The notes: generated by a model not told the origin, from the sequence alone. DNA of 64,000 bases from Anoplolepis gracilipes (GCF_047496725.1 NC_132973.1:9275233-9339232), one strand, 5' to 3'. Shown: positions 13,021 through 24,675, numbered from the stretch's first letter. Numbers and translations: made by a program.

Positions 13021-13049
13021 ACGAGGCGCCGCGCGCCGCGGCGCCTCGT
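13021..13049. repeat. Perfect GC-rich palindrome, 13-bp arms
   Basis: ACGAGGCGCCGCG at 13021-13033 and its exact reverse complement at 13037-13049 are separated by CGC. It would form a very stable hairpin as RNA or single-stranded DNA. Confidence 0.92.
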
Positions 13050-13210
13050 GCTGGAAAAGTGCATTTCACGTGCCGTGCGAACCGCGCGTCCATCCAACCC
13101 GCACGTCCCCTACGCCGCTTCCGACTACGCGCTAATTCGAAAATACTCGGGATAATTTTCAGCCCGAGCTATACCTGCCTGCCCCATGTACTTTTTATGT
13201 GGCGCTCGGA

Positions 13211-13280
13211 CCTATGTACATGGCGCGGGCCCCGATGTACATACGTACCTACATACATACGTATGTACTATGTACATAGG
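13211..13280. repeat. Nested inverted repeats built on ATGTACAT/TACGTA
   Basis: Outer arms CCTATGTACAT (13211-13221) and ATGTACATAGG (13270-13280) are perfect complements. Inner arms GTACATACGTA (13237-13247) and TACGTATGTAC (13258-13268) are also perfect. Together they can fold into a two-tier stem. Confidence 0.88.
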
Positions 13281-13448
13281 CAGCCGCGCGTTCGCGCGCG
13301 TATATGCCAACGGAGGTAAATATACAACGTATATAAGGGTAGCGTGTAGGAGATGGTTGGTACATAGAAGTACTTGCTGGAAACGACTAGGGCTATTGGC
13401 GGGGGTGAAGCGAGGGATGGAGGAGGGCAGGAGGAATGAGAGAGCATG

Positions 13449-13449
<1 letters not shown>

Positions 13450-13505
<56 letters not shown>
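13450..13505. repeat. (CT)28 microsatellite
   Basis: Perfect 56-bp CT array. Confidence 0.95.
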
Positions 13506-13507
<2 letters not shown>

Positions 13508-13689
13508 CTCTATCTTGCTCTTTCCAACACTCTCGTGTAGCGAAGGCTTCGAGCTACGTTTCGAGACGTTTCCATGCATCCGTACCATGAATCGCTCATC
13601 TTGAAAGTCCTTTTGCTCGCTTGAGTTGCAGGGAGAATCTGTTGGTCGATCAATACAGTAATAACTCATATTAAATTCCAAGTGATAAA

Positions 13690-13722
13690 TGTATGTATGT
13701 ATGTATGTATAATATATATATA
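13690..13722. repeat. (GTAT)n plus (TA)n
   Basis: Five GTAT units followed by a short alternating AT run. Confidence 0.9.
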
Positions 13723-13885
13723 GAGATAATATTTGACATTTTCCAGATAGACGCTAGACATTAAATTTAGATAACTCACCAATTATTTTGTCGTCATTAA
13801 TAATCAAGACTTTGAAATTGTGTCAAACTCTCTACTCGTCGAAAACAAAAGTCTACCTTTCGCCTTCTAAACTTGAGAAAGCTGT

Positions 13886-13901
13886 ATTTTATCGATAAAA
13901 T
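13886..13901. repeat. 16-bp palindrome containing a DRE motif
   Basis: ATTTTATCGATAAAAT is perfectly self-complementary and contains TATCGATA, the insect DREF-binding DRE sequence. No nearby start codon or exon supports promoter function. Confidence 0.6.
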
Positions 13902-14113
13902 CATAATTGAAACTTTGATCAATATTTGTCAATATTGTGCCTGTTAATATCAATCATAATTACACGCATATACGTATATACGCGAAAATAATTTAACGAC
14001 TCGGAGAAAGAAGAAATACGTTGGTAAGATTTTTAAAAAAGAACCCCGACGAGCAATTTCAACGTTAAAGGGGAGCCCGTTCCTCGCGCAAGCTATCGAG
14101 CGTCCGCGCTGAG

Positions 14114-14146
14114 CGGGGGCGCGGGGGGGGGGGGGGAGGGAGGGAG
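14114..14146 (+). repeat. G-rich quadruplex-type tract
   Basis: G5, then a 14-G run at 14123-14136, then GGG A GGG. Multiple G runs with 1-3 base loops fit the quadruplex pattern. Confidence 0.85.
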
Positions 14147-15076
14147 AGGTGGATCGATGGTGCCGTGGGTCGGGGCTGCGAATTTTGCGCCGTTTCGAAA
14201 TTCCGCGCGAATGAAGATGATCTGGGATCAGAGAAATAGCACACCAGTAATACAACACTTTTCGCCGAAACTCCTCGGATTGAGTTACCAGCGGCAATGC
14301 AGCGCGCGATGCAGCGCGGTGCGTTTCGCTCGTGTGTGCGCGCTCGCGGATTCGACGCGCGCGCGAGGTTTCCTCGTGAAATCGGAGCCCCGTGCTTTTT
14401 ACCCCGGCTCACAGGCACACGGAATATGTTTGAAAACAAAGTCCCGTCTATGCCGGGAAACTTGATTTCTCTGCCTGGGTTTGCCGGCGAAATTCTACTT
14501 TTCGCAACTCCCCTCCCCTCTCTGCGTTCTGTTTTTTTTTCGACTGCAAAAACGCGCGCGTTCGAAATTTCGGGTAGAAAAACGTCGACGCGCGTTTTCG
14601 TATTTAGTTGGCTCGTACGGATATCTCGGCTCGCGTTTCCGTGTGCGGTGTCATTTAATCCGCGAAGAGAGAGAGACGTTTAGGATAATAACTTTGTCGT
14701 CGAAAGTAAAGCTCCACGCGACTCTTTCTGAGCTAGAATTTTATCGATTCTTTTTTTAACGCGAACCCCATTATAATCAAATAAAATGCTTACCATTAAA
14801 TGTAATGAGGACGGTATAAGGTTAAATGAGGTAATAGACACCCTTGAATAACGGTTTTTTTATTCGCCATACAAAAAACGTCACTCGCACGGATCGATGT
14901 AATAATAATCAAGAATGGTCGACATTTTCTGGCGCAGATCGTTTGTAACTTTTCAGACTCGACAGCCGCATTCTCGAGCGACCGATATCGGAATTCACCG
15001 TCCGCGCGTTTATTTATCGCGGCATTAGTCGTCGAAAGAGACAGTTGCATTTTCAATGAGAGAAAGGGAGGCTTTC

Positions 15077-15103
15077 CTCTCTCTCTCTCTCTGTCTCTCT
15101 CTC
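15077..15103. repeat. (CT)n with one GT interruption
   Basis: 27-bp CT array with one G at 15093. Confidence 0.93.
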
Positions 15104-15552
15104 GCTACCATCCTGTCACCGTCAATCGTTATCCGGGATTCTTCGCGGACAATATCGTCGCGTTGACGCGAACGATTAAAATCACGACGCAAATATAAAT
15201 TCCCTGCGCGTCAATGCGCGATTCTCTCTCTTTTGAATCGCGTCAACGTACCGAGGTAGTCCGTCTCGTTAACGACTGCACGATTTCAATAAAGTACTTG
15301 CCAGGCCCGTCAATCGTAACAACGATATTACTACAAAACGCTTTCGCGCGCCTTACCCTGCCTTACTCTGCCATAAGTGCATTACGCGAGAGCAGCGTTA
15401 TCCGCGGCAACGACGAAGGACAGTGCACAATTTAATTCACGTCGATCTTAATCTTTGCTAGACGAGTTTACTAGCTTGCACGTAAAAAGATTAAATCCGC
15501 GATTTGACGAAAGCGGATGAAAAAAAGGAGAGCTAAAATTCCGTTTTTGCAC

Positions 15553-15573
15553 CTCTCTCTCTCTCTCTCTCTC
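15553..15573. repeat. (CT)n microsatellite
   Basis: Perfect CT array of about 21 bp. Confidence 0.93.
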
Positions 15574-16064
15574 GTTTATCTTACGGAATCTGGATCTTCT
15601 TTAGAATTCTAATTGTATCAGGAACTTTTCAGGCCGTATTACGAGTTAAGTTTTTCATGTATGTCAACCAGAAAAATGGCATTAAACGAAATAATTCACT
15701 AGATCGTTTTAAATTGTATATATCTATATACGTCTTTTTTCTCATAGTTGTGGATTCTTTATTAATATCACGATCGAGGCCGCTTCTTCAGCGGCAATTC
15801 AATAAAATATCATTTTTTGCATTTATATAATTTTCCTACTAGCTATTCGCGATTATAGAAGCTAAAATATCTTTTTTTTTATTATCTCACAATGTTTTCT
15901 ATATCCCCTGCTTTACATTAAAGCTAGATGGTCATTATATAGAAACGTATCATCACATCAACATAATGTCAACTATTTTTATGAATCTCAATAAAGCAAC
16001 GACGGAACAGACCATCGCACCGACATTTAAATCCATAAGGAATATACGTCAAATTACATATATC

Positions 16065-16089
16065 ATATATATATATATATGTATATATA
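16065..16089. repeat. (AT)n with one GT interruption
   Basis: AT array interrupted once by G at 16081. Confidence 0.88.
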
Positions 16090-16113
16090 GCGTGTCTTAA
16101 TAGCTAAAATCAC

Positions 16114-16170
<57 letters not shown>
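16114..16170. repeat. (CT)n microsatellite, about 57 bp
   Basis: Long CT array with a single TT near its start. Confidence 0.95.
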
Positions 16171-16177
<7 letters not shown>

Positions 16178-16536
16178 TCAATTAAATTATTTCTCCGGGC
16201 ATCGATTTATTCTTGATATATGTCAATCGAGTTGGCACACATCAGCAGGGTCAATATGCAATGCCGACCTTGGAGTCAATCGTATCTTCATCGTATCTTG
16301 GCGCGCGTGAATATTTCAACGGTACCGCTTCAACATTCGGAAATTTTTCCTATGCGAAGGGACAAGAAAAAAGGAAACCGGAATAGACGTTTTTCCCGAT
16401 TGCGGTTCCGGGGAACCAAGCGATCGCGGTTGGCAGTGGCGTGCGCGTTTCGCGTGGGGTTCGTAGCTACCCCTAAGCCGGGCTGTGGCTGGTGCTGGTG
16501 CTGCTGCTCGTTGCTAGGGGAAACCTCCAGAAAACT

Positions 16537-16539
16537 CTA

Positions 16540-16573
<34 letters not shown>

Positions 16574-16598
16574 TACACACACCCACACATACATAGCG
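16537..16598. repeat. Imperfect (CA)n array
   Basis: CACA repeats broken by AT, GCGCGC and CCC. Weaker CA/CG-rich sequence continues to about 16770. Confidence 0.9.
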
Positions 16599-16808
16599 CG
16601 TGCTAGCGAGCCAGCCCATACTCGGCGACGTGTTACACGCACACACAAATTCCCACCCACACCGTGTCACGGCCACCTACGCGAGCGCGCGCGCACACAA
16701 CTACACATATACAAGAGCGAAGGGAGCAACGAGAGAAGCTCACGCACGTACTCTCACGCACACCCTGACACGCCGTGGAAAATGTCGATAACGAAAAACC
16801 GCCACCGG

Positions 16809-16825
16809 TCTCTCTCTCTCTCTCT

Positions 16826-16868
<43 letters not shown>
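16809..16868. repeat. (TC)n microsatellite, 60 bp
   Basis: TC array with two TTT interruptions, followed by about 180 bp of pyrimidine-rich sequence. Confidence 0.95.
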
Positions 16869-16874
<6 letters not shown>

Positions 16875-17602
16875 CCTTTCTCTCTCTTTCTCTGTTACTC
16901 CCTCTGCTCTCCTCTCATTCCTCTGTCTCTCCACCGCTTGCCCCTATGTATGCACACCTCTCCTCCTCGTTCCTCCTTCTCTCCATTGCGGCCAGCACCC
17001 GGCCAAGGTATTTCATTGTTGCACCAAAAGTCTCTCGTCACTCTATCTCTCTGGGAGGATGAAAAAAAGAAAGAAAAACAAAAGAGACCAGCGCGAGGAA
17101 GGCCTTAGAGACCTCGGCATTAGGTTAGGCGAGGTCAGGCAAACCGCGGCAAGTATCCAACCCTCGTCGACGCGATCCGCGCCCTTCGCTCTCGCTCGTC
17201 CTTCGCTCAAAGTCCTGGGATTATCGAAAATCCTTTTCCGACCCGCGCCGTCGTGCCCATCCATCCGCTTGCGAGAGAAGACTCGTTTCACGGACGATTT
17301 CGTTCTCCACCTACGCGAGAGGAAGTTTTTTCCCCGCGTCGATCTCAGGGCGAACGGATCGTGGTGGTAAAGGCGGCTTGCTTCTCTCCCTCTTTGGGGA
17401 CGATTCGGTCCAAGAGGAAGAACGCGCGGCACCTTTCAGTCCGGGAGAGAGAAACGAATGCGATTCGAGTGCGCGTTCGTTAATGGACGAGAGAGTGTGG
17501 GCGTCGAGGCTCATTCAGAACGCGAGCACAATAGAAAAGTGCGCGGTACGCGACAATATATATCGCGTGTCCCGTCCATTAAGGATGGTTCAGATATAAA
17601 AG

Positions 17603-17616
17603 TTTTTTTTTTTTTT
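17603..17616. repeat. Poly-T tract
   Basis: T14 followed by C and another T run. Confidence 0.85.
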
Positions 17617-18946
17617 CTTTTTTCTCACACACGCAATTAGTACTATACAAAATCTAAATTCCTCAATCAGCCATGTAGTCGTTTCTTATTTCTTAACAAA
17701 AAGCGGCGATACTTGCTTGCCAAATCTGAAAATGATGCTCCAGAGACTGTACAATAATATATATTGCATATTAATCACGCGTATTAATTATGTAAATATA
17801 GAATACCGTTGTATATAGTTACTATTGTGGCGAGAGAGGTCGCGCGACGTTATGAAATCCCAAATTAAACCGGCATAATTTTCGTAAAGTTTAACAAGAA
17901 CTTTGCGTAAGGAAGGCGCGGATATCTCTGTTTCCAATTCCCTCATGCATCGCCAAAAGATTCGCAAACAAACGCCCCGCCAACATATCGTAATTCCGCG
18001 AAAGAATAATATCGGGATATCTATTGCTTTGACTATCGTTTAACTCGATTTTCCACGGAAAACCGTGCACAAAAGGCTAAGCCTTTGACAAAGGCAGCAG
18101 GGAAAGGGCACCAGAAACTCGAGCCGCGTCTCTCACGAGTACGCCCGGTTGAGATCCTTGTCTCTGTACGTAAATCTGTGCCACAGAAAGAGAAAGAGAG
18201 GAGAGCGGTTGGGAAGAGGCGGGAGAGTGACCGAGGCAAGGTAGAAAGGAGAAATAAGGGCCGCTCTCTGGAGAAGTGGGTTGGCACGGCCTTACGTGGC
18301 AACGGCGTAATGGCTCTCGTAAAGTAAAAAAAAAAAGAAAAAAAGAAAAGAAAAAGAAAGAGCTCTCCGTTGCGTGCGCAATAAAAATTTACGGGCCAAA
18401 TAATAACCCTGCGAGTGCGCGCAGCGCAAGGTCGACCTTCGACCGTCGGCGTTGCCGACGATGACAAAGTTTTCCGTTAACGTGACGCGGCAACGTTATA
18501 TGTATACTTAATTCGCGTAAAAGAGTCATCGATGCGCGAGCATGGTCGCCCGGCAAGGGAAACCCGACGAATGAATTCTGACAATCTCCCTTTGGACTGT
18601 ACGCGAATGTATTTGACGCGTATAGAATAGATGTGGAAAATGGCGTGTTGGGGGGTATGTTGGAATGTAGGAGACAGTAAAATTCTAGTACCTCTAAGAT
18701 TGAAATCGAGATTGTCATTAACGAAAATTTAATTAACATTAAATAATCTGACAATCGCGTACTCGTAACGGATGAAATTTCACGCTCCAACTATAGAGAA
18801 CGGTAATTTTTGACCTAAATCCATATCTCTCCGCGAGAGAACGAGAGAATCGCTGCAATCACATTACATCGTGCCGAGGGTAGAATAACGATAAGATTTA
18901 CTTTTCGAAATGATAGATCAATCGCCCCGGCTCCTCGCGAAAGTCC

Positions 18947-18976
18947 GGGGGGAGGGGAGGGGCGCGCGGGGCGGGG
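18947..18976 (+). repeat. G-rich quadruplex-type tract
   Basis: Five G4-G6 runs separated by A, A, CGCGC and C within 30 bp. Confidence 0.85.
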
Positions 18977-19205
18977 ATGCGGAGGAAAGCGAAAGAGGGG
19001 ATTTCGGGTTTTAAATCGCGACGTTGTCAGAGCCCCGGCGCGCTCTACGTGAATTTGAAAAATGGATTCGAGAATGCGGGTGCGCGCCCGGGAAGCTCGC
19101 GTACGCGCGCGATCAGACTCCGAGGGAATTTAATTTATGTCAATATTAATTCTCGCTCTCTCGCGCCGGCAGAATTTTGTGTTATTCGACGAAACGAGTT
19201 TCTTC

Positions 19206-19265
19206 GGGGGTGGGGGGGTGGGGGCGCGTGCTTCAAGTATAGAACACGCCGCCGCCGCCGCTGCC
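19206..19265 (+). repeat. G-rich run and (GCC)n
   Basis: G5 T G7 T G5 at 19206-19224, then a short GCC trinucleotide array at 19248-19265. Confidence 0.85.
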
Positions 19266-19302
19266 ACCGGTCCGCCAGTATATGTAACACAAACTATTAA
19301 AC

Positions 19303-19418
19303 CGGTATGCTTCGGCACGTACCGCGGCATACCGAAGAATTCTTTCGCCGTGTTCCGGGGAGGTATGTACCAAAGTATACCGAACTAATAGCGCGCGGTA
19401 TGTACCGAAGTAATGCCT
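19303..19418. repeat. Cluster of degenerate GGTATGTACCGAAG-like units
   Basis: Related units recur in both orientations: CGGTATGCTTCGG, GCACGTACCGCGGCATACCG, GGTATGTACCAAAGTATACC and GGTATGTACCGAAGTAATGC. They look like decayed copies of one self-complementary motif spaced about 35-50 bp apart. Origin unknown. Confidence 0.6.
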
Positions 19419-19608
19419 TTCGCGTTCACAATGTGCATCCCCTCTCCCTCCTTCAGGCCCCTTTACCCCTCCGCTCTGTTCGCTTCGTTGTACACGAATG
19501 TGTTGTATTACGTTAATTTACGACGTCGTGCCATTATTTTTTTTCGGGCTCTCCTAAGCAGTCGTCGAATAATTATTTTCGGCGGAATTTATTCTCGCGT
19601 ACGTGAGA

Positions 19609-19637
19609 GATAGAGATAGATAGATAGATAGATAGGT

Positions 19638-19718
<81 letters not shown>
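19609..19718. repeat. Compound (GATA)n(GA)n array, 110 bp
   Basis: GATA units at 19609-19651 with one GGTA variant, then 68 bp of perfect GA. Confidence 0.96.
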
Positions 19719-19720
<2 letters not shown>

Positions 19721-20736
19721 GCTTATATATAGATTCATTAATAATGTCAAACCGTGAACATTAATAATCTATCGCCTTGTCATAAACAATGGATAAGAGA
19801 AGATCAATAATAAATTTATGTGAGATGAAATGCAAATAATGATTGCATTAGAATAATTGAGATTACCGTTATATTTTCAATCTTTCTATATACTGTTTGT
19901 TGCAAAAGATTATTTCAACAAAACAACAGAAAAATATCAAATTCATAGTCTCGACCGATTGTTAAAGATGTATGTGACAAAAATGACGCGAGAGCTCTTC
20001 ATTTAGCAAAAGAGCTTAATTATTTCATCGCATTTCATAACCACATGTCAACTAACCGTAATTGTTTACTACTTATTGTTCATTTACGTTAAGCGTTTTT
20101 AATATCTATAATGTCACCTGCAAACGCAGTAATAAGTGAATTAAAGAGATCAATAATGTCAGACGACCACTTAATTTCTCAGTACTCCACTGGAAACATT
20201 AATGCACATGCCGCACGAGTTTCGAAATACGCATTGTAGTGCGAAACCCGGAATGTAGAACTATTTTCAAGTAAGATTAATGCTATCCCGGCGTTCCAAG
20301 GAAATTCACGGCAAAATAGGAATATACGCTGCGCCGTTAAACTTTCAAAATTATGCGTCGTTACGTAGTTACATAGAGTATCGCGGAAGTTACCATCGAC
20401 GCATATGCAGGAAAGTAAAAGCGCCGTGTAACTTAATGTGGAAAATATTCTATAATCGGGGGAGGATTACCGCGTGGATATATTATATGATAGGATTACA
20501 AAAGTTCACCGCCATTATTTAAATCACATGTATTATATTAGTTTATTTCTCGTAAAGAAAGTTTCTATCGCGATTCTAAAAGTGTTTCTCGTTCAAGAAA
20601 CATGGAAACTGATTTTTCCCGAAATTCAGTTAATTCTGAATTTCGACAAAACCACAATTTGCGTTTCTGATGAGAATGCATTAATTTTCACAATATAAAA
20701 CGAGGCTTATTGTAAAATTGACAAATTATTATTATT

Positions 20737-20753
20737 AAAAAAAAAAAAAAAAA
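20737..20753. repeat. Poly-A tract, 17 bp
   Basis: A17 directly upstream of the first 38-bp direct repeat region. Confidence 0.9.
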
Positions 20754-20814
20754 TCACGCAAAAAAACAAGTGGCAGAGTGAGTAGCAAAATGACCTTCCA
20801 CAATCGAGACAGAT

Positions 20815-20852
20815 TCCCCTGGGTGAAATCAACATATCGCCCTAGTTCGTGC
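20815..20852. repeat. 38-bp direct repeat, copy 1
   Basis: Begins TCCCCTGGGTGAAATC and ends TAGTTCGTGC. It matches 21378-21415 at 35 of 38 positions in the same orientation. Both copies have an open minus-strand frame reading RYVDFTQG, but no gene is evident. Confidence 0.85.
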
Positions 20853-21156
20853 CGTAACCGAATTAAAACGATAACTGACGTGTGTACGCCTGCCGTTCCC
20901 AAAATAAAAACACACGTCGAGAGATACAGAATTGATCGCGGTCCATCAAAAAAATTTCCCCAAAATATACGAAAATAGCTACGGCTCGTAAAAAATTTCA
21001 GTTTTATTTTATTTATTGAATAACCTCCCCCCCTCCTTTTCTTATGAAAAGATTAAATTATTTTTTACTTTTGTAATTATCGTCAAAGTCAAAACGTGTC
21101 AAATAAAATGTGTTGGAATTAAAATTTTGGGAATCTAAGGAAGAGAAAGAGGCCGA

Positions 21157-21196
21157 ACACACAGACACAGACACACACACACACACACACACACAC
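21157..21196. repeat. (AC)n microsatellite
   Basis: AC repeats with AG interruptions, perfect from about 21170. Confidence 0.93.
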
Positions 21197-21377
21197 GCAG
21201 GTGAAACCGCGCGTCACGCGAACGTAAGACGGCGCGGAACGGAAAGAAAAAGAATAGAAACAGAAACGAATCACACCGAGGCGAGCATCGATTCCGGTCG
21301 AAGGTCGAATGACCTTCGGCAAACTGCGCGAGCGTGGAAAGGGGGAAGAGGAGGGGGGGAGAGGGGGCCGGAGAGAC

Positions 21378-21415
21378 TCCCCTGGGTGAAATCGACATAT
21401 CGCCTTAGGTCGTGC
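21378..21415. repeat. 38-bp direct repeat, copy 2
   Basis: Begins TCCCCTGGGTGAAATC and ends TAGGTCGTGC. Three mismatches against 20815-20852, 563 bp downstream. The DNA around the two copies is otherwise different. Confidence 0.85.
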
Positions 21416-22110
21416 GCCGCGTAGTTCCGAGTTTCCAGTTATAAATTACGAGGTAGACGACCGAGTTCCATCGCTTTTTCTTCTTCTTCCTCTTTATCCT
21501 CCTTTTGCCGTCTCCCGCCCTTTTTCTTCTTATTCTTTTTCTTCTCCTTCGCCCCCGTTCTTCCCGGCCCACCTTTTCCCATCAACGACGGCTCCTCTCT
21601 TTTTTATTTTCCCTCTCTTCCCCTGGCACGGAATTCTCGCTCCCTTTCTTCCACTTTTTTCTTCTTTATTCACCTAACTGCCTCGCGGAAGCGGTATACT
21701 GCGTATCGGGACAGAGCGTTCGAACCACGTGTGGTCCCCATTCATAAAACTGTCGATCCCCGACACGTGCACCACTCGCGCGTGGTAGAACCCCCCTCGA
21801 TGGAACGAGCGGGCACGCGTGGCCTCGGCTATTTCGCCGGCCGATTTTGAACTCTGACCCTAAACCAGAATCCGATTTAAAGGAGCGCTGCTGACGTTCA
21901 AGTCGAAACGGGATGCGATCGGACACGACAGGTGAAATCCATTTTTTTGAAACCCTTCAGAAGGAGGGAACGTAACATATATCTTTTTTTCTTATTTACG
22001 ACACTGCCTTTTCTTCTACCACTTTTTTCTTTTAATCGTAAAATCAAGAAGAAGATGTATCTCAAAGTCGCAGATTTGTGTTTTAAATCTTTGTCTCAAG
22101 AGAAGAGTAT

Positions 22111-22112
<2 letters not shown>

Positions 22113-22145
<33 letters not shown>
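22113..22145. repeat. Poly-T tract, 33 bp
   Basis: Uninterrupted T33. Confidence 0.95.
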
Positions 22146-22148
<3 letters not shown>

Positions 22149-23829
22149 CTTTCTGACTCGTAAAACTGATTTAATTTGTTCTCAAGACTTAATTGAAAAT
22201 TATAATACATCCTATGATGTACATAAAAAGAGAAAATGGTTTGAAAATTGTTATGACACATCAGAATTTCTTTTTAGTACAAATAAAAGTTTATTGCCTT
22301 ATGCTTTTACACTTTGCTGATTACGCACAAGTGATAACATATACAGCGATGAAGAGTAAGTCACGGTAGCTTTAATTAAGTCGCTGAATAAAAAAATGCC
22401 AGCAGTGTTTTTAATTACCCTACTAAATGAATGCTACAAGCATAATTGTACGTTTATATTATCGCTTATAATTTCTTTTTTTCTCTTGCGGCACATTAAT
22501 TAGGATGAAAGTACGAAGTCATGCCAAATACAAGTGAATAACATGCTACTCGTGCGTAAATAAGGTCGAAAACTACTGTGACGGATAATTTAAACGTTGT
22601 TTGCGTTATCACGTCGAAAGATTTTTTTTCCGCATGGTTTTACGCGAACGTGTAATCAGCGATATTGCAGAATTTGTCATTGTTCGCGAATTTACGCGCG
22701 ATTTTATTCGCGCACTCGATACAACGCGTCCTATAAAACGCGCTTATAAAGGAGATGTTTTTATAAATTGACGCTCAAAGATAATGCGCTTATAAAACTT
22801 TGTCGAAGCGGAAATTGTATTAATACAATTGCAAGATATAGAATAATATTTCTGCCGCGGACATCCTTTTGCTCTTATAAATTCACACACATGTTTACAT
22901 TTGTTAACTACATTAATCATATTTATTTATTTCCAAATCATCTTTTTATCTCGCCGCGTATTTGAGAAAAATTAAACTTTATTTCGCACGAATAATTGAA
23001 TATTAATCAAATTGTGCATGCAAATGAATTTGAATATGGAAATCCTCCCTCCTCCTATGCTACTTTCGATACCAATACTGCAATAACGAAAGTAAAGAAT
23101 TTAATGTTCTATTTAAAGTTTTATAACAATATCTGTTGTGTCTTTTCTTTATATCCGAAACGAAACTCGATAAATGTTCAATGAATGAAATATATATGCG
23201 AATACATGTATACCTTTGTGTATAGGTCAAAGTGCAACAAAGTAAGAATAAGTATTCGCTTGCGTCAATGCTACGCATTACGCAATTCTCGCTCGTAACT
23301 TTAGGCCCTCCGCACGTGCGCCCAAGTACTTAAGGAAGAGTGTATGTCAGATTAAATTTGCTTATTCCTGACACGATACTGTGCGAGGAACGGATGATGC
23401 AAATGGGAATGCGAGAGGAACGAATTAGAAATGTCTGTAGCGTTTCACTGTTGCGAGAGCTTAAAAGGCCGAAAAAATATGAAAGTATTGCACTCTTTTA
23501 AACTGAATCAGTGAGAATGTTACTGATTAAAGCGACAACATTTCAACGAAAATTAATATTAATTAGTATTACTTATCTTCGGTGAAAACTCTTATATTTG
23601 AAAGATGTAGTAAATTTTTCTTTTTATTTTGAACTAATATTTTTCTTGGGCAGAGGAAAACCCCTCATACACATATACATATATATGAAATGAAACACGT
23701 ACAACTAGTAGTTGTTTCAATTCATAATTATATGCACATTACATACATTTTTACTTTTATCATTAGATATGATAAAGCCAAAAAACAAACAAAACATGGT
23801 CAATCTCATGATGATGAATTTATTTCGTA

Positions 23830-24482
23830 TACGAAATCTGGCTAATTAAAATAATCAGATTAATTTTTTTTTCAAATTACCTGGGAATCTTTCTTCAGAA
23901 CAATAACAAGTACAAGGTGTTAATTTGGATTTCTCCCTCACTCAGTAAAAATTTCAATCAGATTGATTAAACAGTTCATTAGCAATCTTCATTTAAAGCA
24001 GATGTATCCGCCATTTGTCAGAATTTTGTTGTGTTAAAATTGAGGCAACGTGAAATTCCTAGTCAAATTGAGAAAATCCGCTGCGAAAACGCACAATTTG
24101 TCGAGTTTTGGAAGTTTATAGAGATGATTGTCTATCTCGCACTCAAGTTTTTGAGTTCAAAAAATTTAAAGAGGAAAAGGAAGACGTTGGAGATGATCTG
24201 AGCATCCTTGAACCCGGACATCGCAAACTGACGATAACATTGGAAAGGTTGATCAAGTTGTGCGAAAAGATATTTTGTGTGTGTGTCCATTTTCCAAAAT
24301 CATATTTGTATTAAAGGAAAATCCATTTTGAGTCCATAGATGCAGTGAAATCAAAAGCAACAAAACTTATATAAATGTTGTCAGAAGAAAACAGTATATC
24401 GAAGGGCATAACATTTCTATAACTTTTTCAATAAAATATTTTAGAGGATTAATCTGATTATTTTATAGCCAGACACTTGGTA
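23830..24482 (+). mobile_element. Decayed mariner transposon, internal deletion derivative
   Basis: Inverted ends are visible. The left end contains TCTGGCTAATTAAAATAATC then AGATTAAT; the reverse complement of the right end reads TCTGGCTATAAAATAATC then AGATTAAT. Outside these the ends align as TACGAAA against TACCAAGTG. A TA dinucleotide flanks both sides (23828-23829 and 24483-24484), the target-site duplication of the Tc1/mariner superfamily. At 653 bp it is about half the usual 1.3 kb. Inside are remnants of the transposase N-terminus and C-terminus with nothing of the catalytic core between, so the middle is deleted. It cannot encode an active transposase, though ends of this type may be moved in trans if not too diverged. 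I have not assigned the mariner subfamily. Confidence 0.88.
24032..24410 (+). pseudogene. Mariner transposase remnant, N- and C-terminal pieces
   Basis: The frames VKFLVKLRKSAAKTH (stop and frame change) and DDCLSRTQVFEFKKFKEEKE followed by DVGDD and RKLTIT match the helix-turn-helix DNA-binding region of mariner transposases (typical form LSRTQVFEWFKRFKEGREDV then DD). Downstream, HFESIDAVKSKATKL then MLSEEN, and in another frame YIEGHNISI, match the typical C-terminus that follows the catalytic domain. Several stops and frame changes separate the pieces. The DDE/D catalytic core is absent, so this is a pseudogene. It lies between the inverted repeats at 23830-24482. Confidence 0.85.
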
Positions 24483-24675
24483 TAATACTATAATTATATA
24501 AAACGCATTTAAAGTCTTATTGAGAGATTAAGGACAGCTATTACTATTAGCGTTTCTTTAAGCGATTCTATTAAGGGACTTTTCAGTAAGATTCTTTTAT
24601 GGCTATAATTATAATGAAATTATTGCTTATATCAGTGATACTACACTGATTTAATTTAAGAGAGTAACCAATTCG

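Larger units (their letters stand above)
12600..19720. other. CpG-rich, repeat-dense block, no supported gene
   Basis: GC- and CpG-rich DNA with CG, GA, CT, CA, GATA, AGACG and ATGT arrays, G-rich runs and strong palindromes. Many long frames on both strands (for example 13268-13681, 14065-14439, 17043-17432 and 18033-18467, minus) run through these repeats, giving RE, SL or H-rich peptides, and I treat them as spurious. Sub-blocks near 16.4-17.5 and 18.0-18.5 kb could be promoter or 5' UTR sequence, but no splice-consistent exon was found. Confidence 0.5.
19721..23829. other. Gene-free stretch, mixed composition
   Basis: No exon supported. It holds the two 38-bp direct repeats, a CA array, a G/C-rich block at about 21.2-21.9 kb with pyrimidine-rich sequence, and T33 at 22113-22145. 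The frames at 20280-20522 and 22768-22965 (plus) show no domain. Confidence 0.55.
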
